A stretch of DNA of 56,663 nucleotides from Nocardia jiangxiensis NBRC 101359 (GCF_000308615.1 NZ_BAGB01000158.1:1-56663), one strand, 5' to 3'; shown: positions 17,634-26,641, numbered from the stretch's first letter. Numbers and translations are program-made. Notes: a model not told the origin generated them from the sequence alone.

Positions 17634-18314
17634 ATGGTCGATAGTGAATCCGGTCAGCGGCAGTCCGTAGGTGGCGTCCCCGACGCGGCCGGTGCACCGG
17701 GAAACTACAGCAACAGCGCGATCACTATGTTGCACAGCGCCGAAGCCCGGCCCGGGACCAAGGATGAACAGGTATTGGCCGCGAAAATATCGCGAGCGAT
17801 GGCCTCGGGCCCGCTGCACATCACCGAGGATGCCACCGTCGTCGAGATGGATCGTCAAGGCAACACCGTCGTGCTTCGCCAAGGCACCAATGACTGGGTA
17901 TGCCTGCCCGGCGACGAGAACGAAATCGGCAACGTCCCCATGTGCGCCGACCCTATGGGACTGCAATGGATGCTGGACATGATGGCCGGCAAACCGGCGC
18001 CTACCAACACCGCACCCGGCATCATCTATATGCTCTGCGGCGCAACACAACACAGCAACACCGATCCCTCCGACAGAACGAGTCCACCGATACCGATCGG
18101 TCCGCACTGGATGATTCTCTGGCCATACGACGCCACACGCGACGGCCTACCGAACACCGTGCGCGATGCCGGCGCCTGGGTGATGTTCGACGGAACACCG
18201 TATGCATACCTGCACATCTGCGGGAACCCGTGGGACGGAAACGAATACGTGCGGGGCCAAGTACCCATCTGGACGATGAAATACGGCAACCCGAACGAAC
18301 CCGCACCCAAATGA
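17634..18314 (+). CDS. Conserved hypothetical protein
   Basis: The 226-residue soluble protein starts at an ATG preceded by GAGAGGAG at good spacing. It has no signal peptide. Notable blocks are PGTKDEQVLAAKISRAMASG, NDWVCLPGDENEIGNVPMCAD and YAYLHICGNPWDGNEYVRGQ, with several Trp and Cys. I do not recognise the family. It is followed by the decayed ligase on the opposite strand. Confidence 0.75.
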   Translation: MVDSESGQRQSVGGVPDAAGAPGNYSNSAITMLHSAEARPGTKDEQVLAAKISRAMASGPLHITEDATVVEMDRQGNTVVLRQGTNDWVCLPGDENEIGNVPMCADPMGLQWMLDMMAGKPAPTNTAPGIIYMLCGATQHSNTDPSDRTSPPIPIGPHWMILWPYDATRDGLPNTVRDAGAWVMFDGTPYAYLHICGNPWDGNEYVRGQVPIWTMKYGNPNEPAPK

Positions 18315-18384
18315 CCGCCTCGACAGCGGCGCACCGGCACCCCGTCTACCGGAAGCCACCCCAGTAGCTGCTCTTCGCGAGCGG

Positions 18385-18870
18385 GCATTGCGGTGCATCC
18401 GTTCGGGATCTTCACCGATCCATGTCGGCGGCACGCGTATCGGTCCGCCATCGAGGTGAAGTTCGTCCAGGCGCTCGCGGCGTTCGAGATAGGGCAGGTC
18501 CATGACCGATTCTGCAGCGTTTTCCAGAACGTCGAACACGAAATAGCGCACCGGCACCGCTGCCCGCAGTGCGGTGGACGGGCGTGTGCCGAGTCGGTGC
18601 TGGAGCCGACCGAAGCTCGGCACACCGGTCGCGGGATCCGGCGCGACGATTTCCCCATCGAGCACGAGCCCGACAATGCCGGGAAATGCTTCAGCTAACT
18701 CCGGAAACGATAAAGTCACCTCGTGGCCGTTACGGCTCCAGAATCGGGCCCCTGTCCCCGATATCTGTGAAATAGCCTGCATGCCATCCCATTTCATCTC
18801 TACCGCCCACGTAGGATCCGGTCCCGGAGGCCGCTTGGAAGCGGTGGCCAGCATCGGCTCCGGGGGAGTG
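18385..18870 (-). pseudogene. Truncated LigD-type ATP-dependent DNA ligase
   Basis: From the ATG at 18854 the product begins PMLATASKRPP and continues with the ligase motif I (EMKWDGMQAI, nucleotidyl Lys), R-x-x-N-G and motif III (LVLDGEIVAPD), then FVFDVLE and VPPTWIGEDPERM. After about residue 155 homology stops in a run of Arg/Gly-rich unrelated codons. The C-terminal adenylation motifs IV-V and the OB domain are missing, so nick sealing is not possible. An IS3-type element abuts the 5' end. Confidence 0.7.
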
Positions 18871-18903
18871 GCACAGCACCAGCATATATTCAGCAATATT
18901 CGG

Positions 18904-19739
18904 CTGTGGAGCCAGTTCTCGGGCTGGTTGCGGGCGCCGAAGGTGGACCGGTTCGAGCCGGTCGCGGCGAAGTACGCCGAGGAGTGGCCGGCGTGGGGGC
19001 ATCGCAAGATCGCGGCGCTGATGCGCGCCGACGGCTACGAGGTCTCGACTTCGACGGTGCAGCGGGCGCTGCGGCGGCGGGGTTTGTTGTTGCCGCAGGG
19101 TATCGGGCGGACCGTAAGTCGTGGGCGATGCTGCGGTGCAAGGTGTTCCATGATCCGCCGACGCAACGTAATCGAGTCTGGCAAACTGATTTCAGCGAAT
19201 TCGACACCAGCGGTGGTGGGATCTGGCGGAGCTGCGCGGTGATCGACTACGCGACGAAATACTGCCTGGCCATTACCGTGACCCCGACGGCCCGCGGTGC
19301 CGACGCGCTGGCGTGTCTGCGGCTCGCGGTCACCGAGGCCGAGCGGATCCTCGGCGTGGACGACCTGCGTGCCGATCGTGGGCTGGCCGAGGTTATCGGG
19401 CCGGCCGGGGAGGTGCTCGGCATGGCGCCCGCGCCGATCGCGGTGGTGTCGGACTACGGGCCGTGCTTTCGCGGGGAGGTGTTCGAGACCGTGTTCGCCG
19501 GACCGGATCCGCTGCTGCGGCATGTCCGCACCAGGGTGCGATCACACCAGACGAACGGTGTGATCGAAAGGTGGTTCGGCACCTTGAAATACGAGCATCT
19601 GTTCCGTGGTGTGATCGCCGACGGTGATGCTCTGGACATGGAGGTTCACCGATTCCGGGTCATCTACAACACGATCAGACCGCACCAGGCGCTCGATGAC
19701 CGGGTGCCCAGCTCAGCCTTCATAGCTGTGAGCAGCTGA
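18904..19739 (+). mobile_element. IS3-family transposase, frameshifted
   Basis: The first part (18925-19098) reads VDRFEPVAAKYAEEWPAWGH and RKIAALMRADGYEVSTSTVQ, the HTH_21 region of IS3 OrfB; the second (from about 19099) gives SWAMLRCKVFHDPPTQRNRV, an rve integrase core with DDE residues in WQTDFSEFD, VVSDYGPC and NGVIERWFGTLK, ending at 19739. The frame changes at the GGG run 19098-19100, where one missing G would restore a single protein. No OrfA and no inverted repeats were found. It is either dead or carries a base error. Confidence 0.8.
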
Positions 19740-19815
19740 AAACCGCTCGACATGCGGCATGTGCGGATGTTGGGACAATGGCCTCGGATCTCGGAATTCA
19801 CGCGCTACCAAACCA

Positions 19816-19864
19816 CTTCACTTGACGTACTTCGATTGTTCCGCTTCACTTGAAGTACTTCAAT
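19816..19864. promoter_or_regulatory. Palindromic operators upstream of tetR
   Basis: TTGAAGTACTTCAA (19850-19863) is a perfect 14-bp palindrome. A near copy, TTGACGTACTTCGA, lies 28 bp upstream; each is preceded by CTTCAC. They lie just before the TetR start at 19883, so autorepression is likely. Confidence 0.65.
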
Positions 19865-19882
19865 GTCAGAAAGGGCTGTGAG

Positions 19883-20473
19883 ATGCGCCAGAATCCGGCC
19901 CGTCGGGCCGCGCTGCTCGATGGCGCCATCGAAGTCCTCGCCCGCGAGGGCGCGCGCGGCCTGACCCAGCGCGCCGTCGACAAGGAGATAGCGGTGCCCA
20001 TCGGCACCACGTCCAACTACTTCCGCAACCGCGACGACCTCCTCGTCCAGGCCGGCACCCGCGTCTACGAGCGGCTCAGGCCCGCGGAGGACGCGCTCAC
20101 CGCGACGTTCGACCAAGCACGGGACGCCGCTTCATACGGCACGATGCTGCGGGAGAGCATCCGCAGGGTCGTGGCCTTCCCGTCCGGGCATCTGGCGCTG
20201 CTGGAACTCCGACTGGAAGCCACCAGAAGGCCAGAGCTGCGGACACTGCTCACCGAACGGGTCCGCGCCGACATCGACGAGAACGTCACCCGGCACGAGG
20301 CTGCGGGCCTGCCCGGGGGCGTAACCGCGGTCCTGCTGATGTACCTCGCCATGAATTGGCTGGTCGTCGAGCAGCTCACACTTCCCGATGTGTTCACCGA
20401 CGCCGAGCGCGACGAACTGGTCACGCAGGCAGTGGAGCGCATCGTCACTCCATTCTTCACAGCCACGAAGTGA
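19883..20473 (+). CDS. TetR-family transcriptional regulator
   Basis: The 196-residue protein has an N-terminal helix-turn-helix (about 5-50: RRAALLDGAIEVLAREGARG, LTQRAVDKEIAVPIGTTSNY-F) and an all-helical ligand domain. The ATG at 19883 has AAAGGG upstream; the earlier TTG at 19850 would lie inside the palindromic operator and is rejected. It probably controls itself and the reductase gene 62 bp downstream; the ligand is unknown. Confidence 0.92.
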   Translation: MRQNPARRAALLDGAIEVLAREGARGLTQRAVDKEIAVPIGTTSNYFRNRDDLLVQAGTRVYERLRPAEDALTATFDQARDAASYGTMLRESIRRVVAFPSGHLALLELRLEATRRPELRTLLTERVRADIDENVTRHEAAGLPGGVTAVLLMYLAMNWLVVEQLTLPDVFTDAERDELVTQAVERIVTPFFTATK

Positions 20474-20535
20474 CACCCCGCCCGGCCGACCCAGCTAGCC
20501 CACCGTCCATGCCAATCGATCAACGAAGGATCTAC

Positions 20536-21153
20536 TTGCGCAAGCTCGTGTACTACATCGCCTCCACTCTCGACGGTTTCATCGCCGGTCCCGACGGCTC
20601 CGACCCATCCGGCCCCAGTGGCTTCTGGGTCCCGTCCGAGGACTACCTGCAGCACCTCATCGAGGAGTACCCCGAGACCCTGCCGGGGCCGGCCCGGGCC
20701 GCACTCGGTGTCACCGCCGAAGGCGTCCACTTCGACACCGTCATCGAAGGCCGCAAAAGCTATGAGGTCGGCCTCGCGGCCGGCGTGACCGACGCCTACC
20801 CCCACCTCAGGCACCTGGTCTTCTCCCGGACACTGACCGAAAGCCCGGACCCCGCTATCGAACTCGTCGCCGATGACCCGGTAGCGACGATACGAGAGCT
20901 GAAGCGTTATGGCGGCAAAGACATCTGGCTCGTCGGCGGCGGGGAACTGGCCGGCGCACTCTACGGCGAGATCGACCGCGTGATCGTAAAACTCAGCCCG
21001 CTCACCATCGGCACCGGCATACCCCTGTTCGGACGGACCGCAGCCTTCGCGCCCAGCGCCTGGCGACTCATCGACCACACCGTCCTCGAGAGCGGAGCAG
21101 CCTTCCTCATCTACGACCGGGGCCCCGGCACTCCACAGCTCTCCAACAAGTAG
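20536..21153 (+). CDS. Dihydrofolate reductase/RibD C-terminal-like protein
   Basis: The 205-residue protein starts KLVYYIASTLDGFIAGPDGS, the typical opening of RibD_C/DHFR-like reductases, and ends with IWLVGGGELAGALY and the strand-rich C-terminus of that fold. The TTG at 20536 has GAAGGA 5 bases upstream; an ATG at 20509 is an alternative. Proteins of this group often accompany TetR genes and reduce an unknown substrate with NADPH. It shares a likely operon with tetR. Confidence 0.85.
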   Translation: MRKLVYYIASTLDGFIAGPDGSDPSGPSGFWVPSEDYLQHLIEEYPETLPGPARAALGVTAEGVHFDTVIEGRKSYEVGLAAGVTDAYPHLRHLVFSRTLTESPDPAIELVADDPVATIRELKRYGGKDIWLVGGGELAGALYGEIDRVIVKLSPLTIGTGIPLFGRTAAFAPSAWRLIDHTVLESGAAFLIYDRGPGTPQLSNK

Positions 21154-21173
21154 ACACAAGAGAATCGGATCGA

Positions 21174-21203
21174 CGACCCGGCCGCCGACACCCGGCCGGG
21201 TCG
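21174..21203 (+). terminator. Hairpin terminator
   Basis: CGACCCGGCCG (21174-21184) and CGGCCGGGTCG (21193-21203) form a perfect 11-bp stem with an 8-base loop, 20 bp after the reductase stop. The rest of 21204-21528 shows no gene. Confidence 0.75.
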
Positions 21204-21528
21204 CTGTAGGCGGTGGTCGATTCGGGTGCGCCCGATACGTCAACCAGCACCCGACCTGAAATCGGCTACCGTTTGCTCTCAGGTGATCTCGCCAGCCGTG
21301 GCATCAACCATGTAACCAGCCAGATCCTGCCAAGGACTTGACTCGAGACACGACGTGCAGAATCTCGAACAGCCACCGTCGGCTGCGCTCGGCGGTGACA
21401 TTCAGCCCTACCCGTGGCGACCGGCACGGTGGTTGGCTGACTCGGTGCACAACGAGGAGTACGGCCGGTAGGCGAACACGAGTGGAGCGCTGGCCCCGGT
21501 TTCCCCCCTAGTGAGCAGGGGTATCAGC

Positions 21529-21993
21529 ATGATCGTGCAAAGCGCCTCCGATCCACCGCAGCGTCCCACCGGCCCTCCGGACTCTGGGGTGATCGCGCTG
21601 AGTTCGGACGAGTGTCTGACGTTGCTGGCCGGGGTGCGGCTGGGCAGAGTGGTCTACACGCGTGATGTCCTGCCTGCGGTGCGGCCGGTCAATCATGTTG
21701 TGCGCGATGGGGAGATCATCATCGGGGCGGGGGCTTCGCCCTGGCTGACCAAGATGGTGCGCGCGAGAGACAAAGCAGTGCTGGGCTACCAGGCCGACCA
21801 GATCGACCAGAATTCTCATCACGGCTGGACGGTGCTGGTGGTTGGCTACGCGCAGATCATCGACGATCCGGACCGTATCGCCAAGTACGCCCCTCTCGTG
21901 CAGTCCTGGACTCGCACGGTCAACGATGCGCTGATCACGATCGAACCCGACCTCGTCACGGGCATGAGAATCGCCGAGTCCAGCAGCATCTGA
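21529..21993 (+). CDS. Pyridoxamine 5'-phosphate oxidase-like flavin protein
   Basis: The 154-residue protein carries the split-barrel pattern of PPOX-like proteins: LLAGVRLGRVVYTRDVLPAV, RPVNHVVRDGEIIIGAGAS, then VLGYQADQID and GWTVLVVGYAQII. Such proteins bind FMN, F420 or heme, and many are stress- or hypoxia-induced in mycolata. The ATG at 21529 is used; an upstream GTG in frame is possible. It stands alone. Confidence 0.85.
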   Translation: MIVQSASDPPQRPTGPPDSGVIALSSDECLTLLAGVRLGRVVYTRDVLPAVRPVNHVVRDGEIIIGAGASPWLTKMVRARDKAVLGYQADQIDQNSHHGWTVLVVGYAQIIDDPDRIAKYAPLVQSWTRTVNDALITIEPDLVTGMRIAESSSI

Positions 21994-22015
21994 CCACCGG
22001 AATACCGAATCTGAA

Positions 22016-22049
22016 GTGCGGTGGGGTCCATATGCGGATCCCACCGCAC
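22016..22049. terminator. Bidirectional hairpin terminator
   Basis: Arms at 22016-22029 and 22036-22049 pair over 14 bp with one mismatch around a 6-base loop. It sits between the PPOX gene and the convergent mini-gene at 22060, serving both. Confidence 0.75.
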
Positions 22050-22059
22050 CTGCTCTGAG

Positions 22060-22209
22060 CTACTCGTCGCCGGCCTCGTTGCGATCGGCCGCCGCGTCGG
22101 CGCGGTCATCGAACCCGCTTGTCGATGTTGGCGATTCAGGATCTCGATCGGCCGCCGCACCGATGCGGTCGGCAGATTCGCGATCCATCGGGGTACCGCC
22201 TTTACCCAT
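22060..22209 (-). CDS. 49-aa SMP-motif mini-protein
   Basis: From the ATG at 22209 (AAGGGAG 8 bases upstream) the product is MGKGGTPMDRESADRIGAAA followed by STSGFDDRADAAADRNEAG. Two copies of the A-x-x-RI-x-x-A-x-D-R / F-x-x-RA-x-x-A-x-DRN pattern match seed-maturation-protein-like mini-proteins that are widespread in bacteria and probably relate to desiccation or stress. It is highly charged and likely disordered. Confidence 0.75.
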   Translation of the reverse strand: MGKGGTPMDRESADRIGAAADRDPESPTSTSGFDDRADAAADRNEAGDE

Positions 22210-22569
22210 GACGTGTGCTCCCTTCGATATAGGCGGCAGCACCGCACACGGCCGTGCGACCAACGCCTACGGACATGTGGAATGACAGAACGAGGCGCTC
22301 GGCACAACCGAGCTGAACCCCTCACCCCGACGTCGGCGAAGCCTGACGACGGTGCATATTGCGTGGCCACTATCCGCGATAGGTCGCCGCCGCCCGTGAT
22401 CTGGGTGTTGCACCGGTCGGTGCGCGTCCCGATCGACTTGTGCCGTGGTGCGGTGCGGGGAAGCAGCCACACCCTGGCCGGATCGACGATTCTCTGAACT
22501 ACCTGGTTGTCCGCGTCCTGGCTTTGGAGAGAGTGGTTCAGCTCAACATATGGTGATCAAGGGGAGGCT
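22210..22569. other. Intergenic, no recognisable gene
   Basis: It should contain the promoter of the mini-gene starting at 22209. No operator or other gene was recognised. Confidence 0.3.
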
Positions 22570-22890
22570 AATGCAATGCGAAACACCAGGTAGGAGTGCT
22601 GGAGTCTCGGGTTCGGAAGCTTTTGGATCCCAGTGCGTTCACGCCGCGATTGCCGACCGGTCCAAACCGGGGCGGGCGCGTCAATTCGACGTTGCCCAGG
22701 CGGGGGAATTGATTGCTGGCTATGGGGTGGAGCGCTCGGGTTTTGGTGGGGGTGCGGTTCGGTATCGAGCGGCGGATGGTGAGTGAGATTCTTCATCGGC
22801 ATCAGGTGCCGATGCGTCGTCGCGGATTCAGGCCCGAGCAGGTTGATGAGGCTGTCCATCTTTACGGGCAGGAATGGCTGGCGTGTCGTA
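22570..22890 (+). pseudogene. Site-specific recombinase/resolvase C-terminal remnant
   Basis: The plus strand carries QAGELIAGYGVERSG in one frame, then VRFGIERRMVSEILHRHQVP and MRRRGFRPEQVDEAVHLYGQ with EWLA in another. This is the double helix-turn-helix tail of serine-recombinase-type proteins (FGI-x-RR-x-VS-x-I-LR, LSPEQVDEAV-x-LY). The catalytic domain is missing and the frame shifts near 22715. It ends exactly where the VOC gene on the other strand loses homology. Confidence 0.55.
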
Positions 22891-23202
22891 CGACGTCGCT
22901 CGGTCGGGGTAGTCGGCGATCCGCCGCGTCTGCTCGAAATCGTTGCAGCGCAACGCAATATGGTGGATCGCGCCCGTCGTTCCACCGGACGTGTGGCCTT
23001 GGGGAGTCTGCTTACTCGGGTCGTTCCACAATACGTGGATCAAGGCATTGCCCTCGGTGTCGGTCAGCCATGCGCTGCTGTAGCTGATCGACTGTCCCGC
23101 CGAGGTCGTGGTGGTCAGGCCAAGCAACTGCTCGTAGAAGGTGCACGTCCCTTCGAGATCGTCGGCAACGATGTTGACGTGGTCAATGGCGCTGACCCGC
23201 AT
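22828..23202 (-). pseudogene. VOC/glyoxalase-family protein, C-terminus replaced
   Basis: From the ATG at 23202 the product begins VSAIDHVNIVADDLEGTCTF-Y, a VOC metal-site His, and continues to GAIHHIALRCNDFEQTRRIAD. The last strands with the final metal-binding Glu are missing: from about 22925 the frame runs into codons from the recombinase remnant and ends at 22828. The gene was probably cut by recombination and is likely nonfunctional. It is the last gene of the operon starting at 26562. Confidence 0.65.
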
Positions 23203-23209
23203 GGGCTTA

Positions 23210-24133
23210 TTAGTCCTTTCCGGTCCGAGAATCCTGTGCGCTACTGCGTCGGTCACACCGGGCGCCTGGGTCGCCGGGCTGTCGGAGTGCTCCGTGCTCG
23301 AGCAGTGTTCGTGCGGCCGTGAGGCAGTAACGGGTTGTGTCGTGGATGGTTTCGCCGTTGCGTGCTCGGGTGAGCATGGGTATTTCCAGGCCGATGACGG
23401 TGTCGGTTGGGGTGGTGTCGAGGATGGCGCTGAGGGGGAGTTCGCCGTCGCTGGGCGGGAGGCGGTTGAGGGTGTCCTCGCGGTAGGTGGCGGCTTGCTG
23501 GTGGAGGGTGTGGTCGCTGAGTTGCAGGTAGGCGATGAGGGTGGGGTCGAGGGCGGCGAGGTCTGCGGGGTGGTGGCCGGCACGGATGAAGTGCAGGGTG
23601 TCGATGAGCAGTCGGCAGTCCGGTCGCGCGACGGCCGTGATGATCGACAGGGCTGCCGGGAGGTCCGGGATGGTCAGCGAGGGGGCGAATTCCACGACCA
23701 CCCGCATGTCGCGGGTTGCGGCCATGTCCGTGAGCTGTCCGATCTGATCGACGGTGCGTTGGTGGTCGGTGTCCATGCTGGTGGTGGCGAGGCGGGTGCA
23801 GCCGAGTTCCGCGAATATGTCGAGATCTGTTGCACTGTCGCGGATATCGCGTCCTGCCCGGATCACGAATCCTTCGCCGAGGGAGACCGAGATGTCGTTT
23901 CGGGTGAGCGCGGTGCGGGTGCGGTGGCGCAGGGCGGGGTCCTCGCGCAGGGAGTAGGGCGGGTAGTGGTGGGGGTTGTCGGGTGTGCCCGTGAGTGCGA
24001 GGCCGATGTACCGGCAGCCGAGATCTGCTGCGAGGTGGACGAATTCGACCGGAGGTAGGCCGAACACGGTCTGGAATTCGATGCCGAGCCGGTCGGCGGT
24101 GGTGGCGGGATTTGTCGAGTGAGTTTGGGGCAC
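23210..24133 (-). CDS. Xylose isomerase-like TIM-barrel protein
   Basis: The 307-residue protein has the AP-endonuclease-2/sugar-phosphate-isomerase fold: EFVHLAADLGCRYIGLAL, VVVEFAPS (metal Glu), CRLLIDTLHFIRAG (metal Asp/His) and IAYLQLSDH. Members isomerise or epimerise sugars or act as dehydratases or decarboxylases in catabolic operons. It lies 27 bp after the SDR gene and directly before the truncated VOC gene. Confidence 0.82.
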   Translation of the reverse strand: MPQTHSTNPATTADRLGIEFQTVFGLPPVEFVHLAADLGCRYIGLALTGTPDNPHHYPPYSLREDPALRHRTRTALTRNDISVSLGEGFVIRAGRDIRDSATDLDIFAELGCTRLATTSMDTDHQRTVDQIGQLTDMAATRDMRVVVEFAPSLTIPDLPAALSIITAVARPDCRLLIDTLHFIRAGHHPADLAALDPTLIAYLQLSDHTLHQQAATYREDTLNRLPPSDGELPLSAILDTTPTDTVIGLEIPMLTRARNGETIHDTTRYCLTAARTLLEHGALRQPGDPGARCDRRSSAQDSRTGKD

Positions 24134-24160
24134 AGCGTTTTCCTGTGTTGTCTGCGGTGG

Positions 24161-24934
24161 TCAGTGCCGAGGTGTGCTCATGGCCAGGACGGCGCTGCGG
24201 CGGTCGAGTGAGCCGAATGGTGACCCGCCGACAGGGTTGTCGCTGCCGTGGATCCAGGTGGGGCCCTCGGCGAGATGGTCGAGTGCTTGCTCGGCGACGT
24301 CGTGGGGGTCGGCCAGGACACGGTCGCCCGGGTCCATGGTGCGGTGCAGCGAGGGGGTGTCGGTGGCGCCCAGGACCAGGGACAGGACGTCGACGCCGCG
24401 GTCGCGCCATTCGGCCCACAGGCCTTCGCCGAGGATGAGGTCGAAGGCTTTGGTGGCGCCGTACGAGGACAGCGTGCGGCCACCGGCCCACGCCGCGCCG
24501 GAGGTGATCAGGACTACGGCACCGCGGCCGCGGGTGACCATGGGGCCGCCGAAGCGGTAGGCGGCTTCGAGCACGCCGAGGCAGTTGCGGTGGACGAGGG
24601 CGCGGTGATCGTCGAGGGTGCGGTCGAGGAATTCGGCGTTGCGGGTGTCCGCGCCCGCGTTGTAGATCAGGACCCCGATCTCGAGGTCGGCGGTGGCCTG
24701 TTCCAGGTCGGCGATCGCGGTGTCGAGGGCGAGGTCCAACGCGACCGTGCGCACCTGCACGGAATGTTTCACGGCGACGGCCTCGGCGCACTCGTTGAGG
24801 ACCGCGATACGGCGGGCGACCAGGACGAGGTTCACCCCGCGCGCGGCAAGGCTGTGGGCGAAGGCGGCGCCGACTCCGTCGGAGCCGCCGGCGATCACAG
24901 CCCAGGAACCGTAGGTGCTGGCAAAATCGGTCAC
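24161..24934 (-). CDS. Short-chain dehydrogenase/reductase
   Basis: The 257-residue protein has a Rossmann glycine motif (AGGSDGVGAAF, about 16-26), NAG (about 91), a catalytic Ser in LITSGAAW and Y-x-x-x-K in YGATK. It should oxidise an alcohol or reduce a ketone with NAD(P). It is third in the minus operon with the Zn-dehydrogenase and SnoaL-like protein; the substrate is unknown. Confidence 0.9.
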   Translation of the reverse strand: MTDFASTYGSWAVIAGGSDGVGAAFAHSLAARGVNLVLVARRIAVLNECAEAVAVKHSVQVRTVALDLALDTAIADLEQATADLEIGVLIYNAGADTRNAEFLDRTLDDHRALVHRNCLGVLEAAYRFGGPMVTRGRGAVVLITSGAAWAGGRTLSSYGATKAFDLILGEGLWAEWRDRGVDVLSLVLGATDTPSLHRTMDPGDRVLADPHDVAEQALDHLAEGPTWIHGSDNPVGGSPFGSLDRRSAVLAMSTPRH

Positions 24935-24988
24935 GATTGTCGTCCTTTCGAGCGAGCGGCCGCAGCCGCTTGCTCATGAGTGGGCAGG

Positions 24989-25489
24989 TTATCGGGCAGG
25001 GGAGGGCGCCAGCATCTCGCGGTGTTCGGCGGTGCCGTCGAGGTTGGCGTTGATGCGCTCGGCGACGCGCCAGCCGTCGGGGGTGCGGACCCAGGTCCAG
25101 GTGTTGGCCGAGACGCGGGCGACCCAGAACCGGTCGGCGGTGGGATCCCAGCGGATGTTCAGGGCGTAGCTGCGCCCGGTGGCCCGGTCACCGTCGATCT
25201 CGATGTGCGGCGCGGTGAGCACATGCGCGCATCCGTTGTGGATCAGGCTCTGGTGCCCAGGGCCGTGGACCATCGCGCTGATGTCGGCGCGGCCGTGCAT
25301 GGTCCGTTGTGGAACGGCGGCGAAAAGGCCGTCCTCGGTCCACAATTCGGCGGCGAACTCGCCGGAGCCGCTGTCCACCGCGGGCCCGTAACCGGCGACC
25401 AGTTGACCGATTTCCCGGTGGTCCTCCAGCTCTTGGACGCGTTCGGTCAGCGCCGCGACCGCGGCACGCAGGTCTTCGATTTCACTCAT
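24989..25489 (-). CDS. SnoaL-like / nuclear transport factor 2 family protein
   Basis: The 166-residue protein begins with a coiled helix (SEIEDLRAAVAALTERVQEL-E) followed by the NTF2/SnoaL cone fold (QLVAGYGPAVDSG, LWTEDGLFA, RADISAMVHG, HVLTAPHIEIDGDRA). This SnoaL_4-type form is common in hydroxylation and dehydratase steps of aromatic or steroid catabolism. It follows the Zn-dehydrogenase by 17 bp. Confidence 0.85.
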   Translation of the reverse strand: MSEIEDLRAAVAALTERVQELEDHREIGQLVAGYGPAVDSGSGEFAAELWTEDGLFAAVPQRTMHGRADISAMVHGPGHQSLIHNGCAHVLTAPHIEIDGDRATGRSYALNIRWDPTADRFWVARVSANTWTWVRTPDGWRVAERINANLDGTAEHREMLAPSPAR

Positions 25490-25506
25490 CGGTGCTCCTG
25501 GGTTTT

Positions 25507-26562
25507 TCAGGGGATGACGACGATGCGGGCCGGGCCGGCGGCGTCGCGTGCGGCGTCCAGTGCCGCGGGGACCTCGTCGAGCCCGACCGTGCGGCCCAGC
25601 ATCGGGGTCACGTCCAGTCGTCCGGAGCAGACCGCCTCGAACGCGTCGTCCCAGTGCGTCGGCAGTGGACCGCCGCCGAACTGGATGTTCAGGCCCTTGC
25701 GTTTCGCGGTCAGGGTATTGAGACGTTCACCGCCGGGCGGCCCGCCGACCGAATAGATCCGGGTACCGCGCTGACAGCCGGTGATGATCGAATTCAGCAC
25801 CCCGGGCACACCCACGCATTCGAACACCACGCAGCCGGGCCCACCGCTGGCCGCGACCAGTGCCGACATCGATTGTGCGGCAGCGCCGGCGACATCACGC
25901 CACGCGTGAAAGGGGGCCACCTCGGCGGGGTCGACGAGGATGTCCGCGCCCATCGCCCGCGCGGTCTCGCGGCGCGACGCCACGAAATCCACCGCCACGA
26001 TCGGCCCGACGCCGAGTGCGGACAGATGCGCGATCACCGATAGACCGATCGCACCGCAGCCGATGACCAGCGGCACCTCCCGGGCGGTCACCTGCGCGCG
26101 AGCGGCAGCGAACCAGCCCACCGAGATCGCGTCGGCGATACAGACGATCTCGCTGGGCAGCTCCGAGCTCACCGTCCGGGCCAGCGCCTCGTCCAGCAGC
26201 AGATATTCACCGAACCCGCCCGGAGCATCCGGATTCTGTCCGATGATCCTGCGCCCGTGGGCAGTACGCAGGATCGGTAGTGAGCCGACTCGGGTCCCGA
26301 GCGGGACGCGCCTGTCGCAGTCGGGGCCGTAATCGACGACCTCCGCGCAGTATTCGTGACCCATCACGATGTCGACGTCCTGGTCGTAGGTCGCCATACC
26401 GCTGTCGTCGTCGGCGCCTGCCTCCGGATGATCCATGAAATGCAGGTCCGAGGCACAGATTCCGCATGCCAGCGACCGCACCAGCAACTGCCCCGGACCC
26501 GGCACCGGATCGTCGATCACCCGCGTCTCGACCCGGCCGCCACGCAATACCGCCGCACGCAT
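25507..26562 (-). CDS. Zinc-binding medium-chain alcohol dehydrogenase
   Basis: The 351-residue protein has the catalytic zinc ligands in ACGICASDLH and MGHEYCAEV, and a GCGAIG nucleotide motif. The four-Cys structural zinc loop is missing. The ATG at 26562 has a GGAAGGGA ribosome site. It is the first gene of an operon of five and is divergent from tetR at 26731. It probably oxidises an alcohol of an unknown catabolic route. Confidence 0.92.
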   Translation of the reverse strand: MRAAVLRGGRVETRVIDDPVPGPGQLLVRSLACGICASDLHFMDHPEAGADDDSGMATYDQDVDIVMGHEYCAEVVDYGPDCDRRVPLGTRVGSLPILRTAHGRRIIGQNPDAPGGFGEYLLLDEALARTVSSELPSEIVCIADAISVGWFAAARAQVTAREVPLVIGCGAIGLSVIAHLSALGVGPIVAVDFVASRRETARAMGADILVDPAEVAPFHAWRDVAGAAAQSMSALVAASGGPGCVVFECVGVPGVLNSIITGCQRGTRIYSVGGPPGGERLNTLTAKRKGLNIQFGGGPLPTHWDDAFEAVCSGRLDVTPMLGRTVGLDEVPAALDAARDAAGPARIVVIP

Positions 26563-26641
26563 CGTCGCTTCCCTTCCTACGGAACCATCTGTCCCGCCAG
26601 ACACGACGATAACCACACACCGACGAGATACGGAAGATACT

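Noticed and set aside
20065..21243. A 392-codon minus-strand frame opposite tetR and the reductase
   Set aside because: Antisense shadow; the plus-strand genes have clear family motifs and ribosome sites.
23253..24977. A 574-codon Arg/Pro-rich open frame on the minus strand
   Set aside because: It is the shifted frame of the SDR and TIM-barrel genes, with very low complexity.
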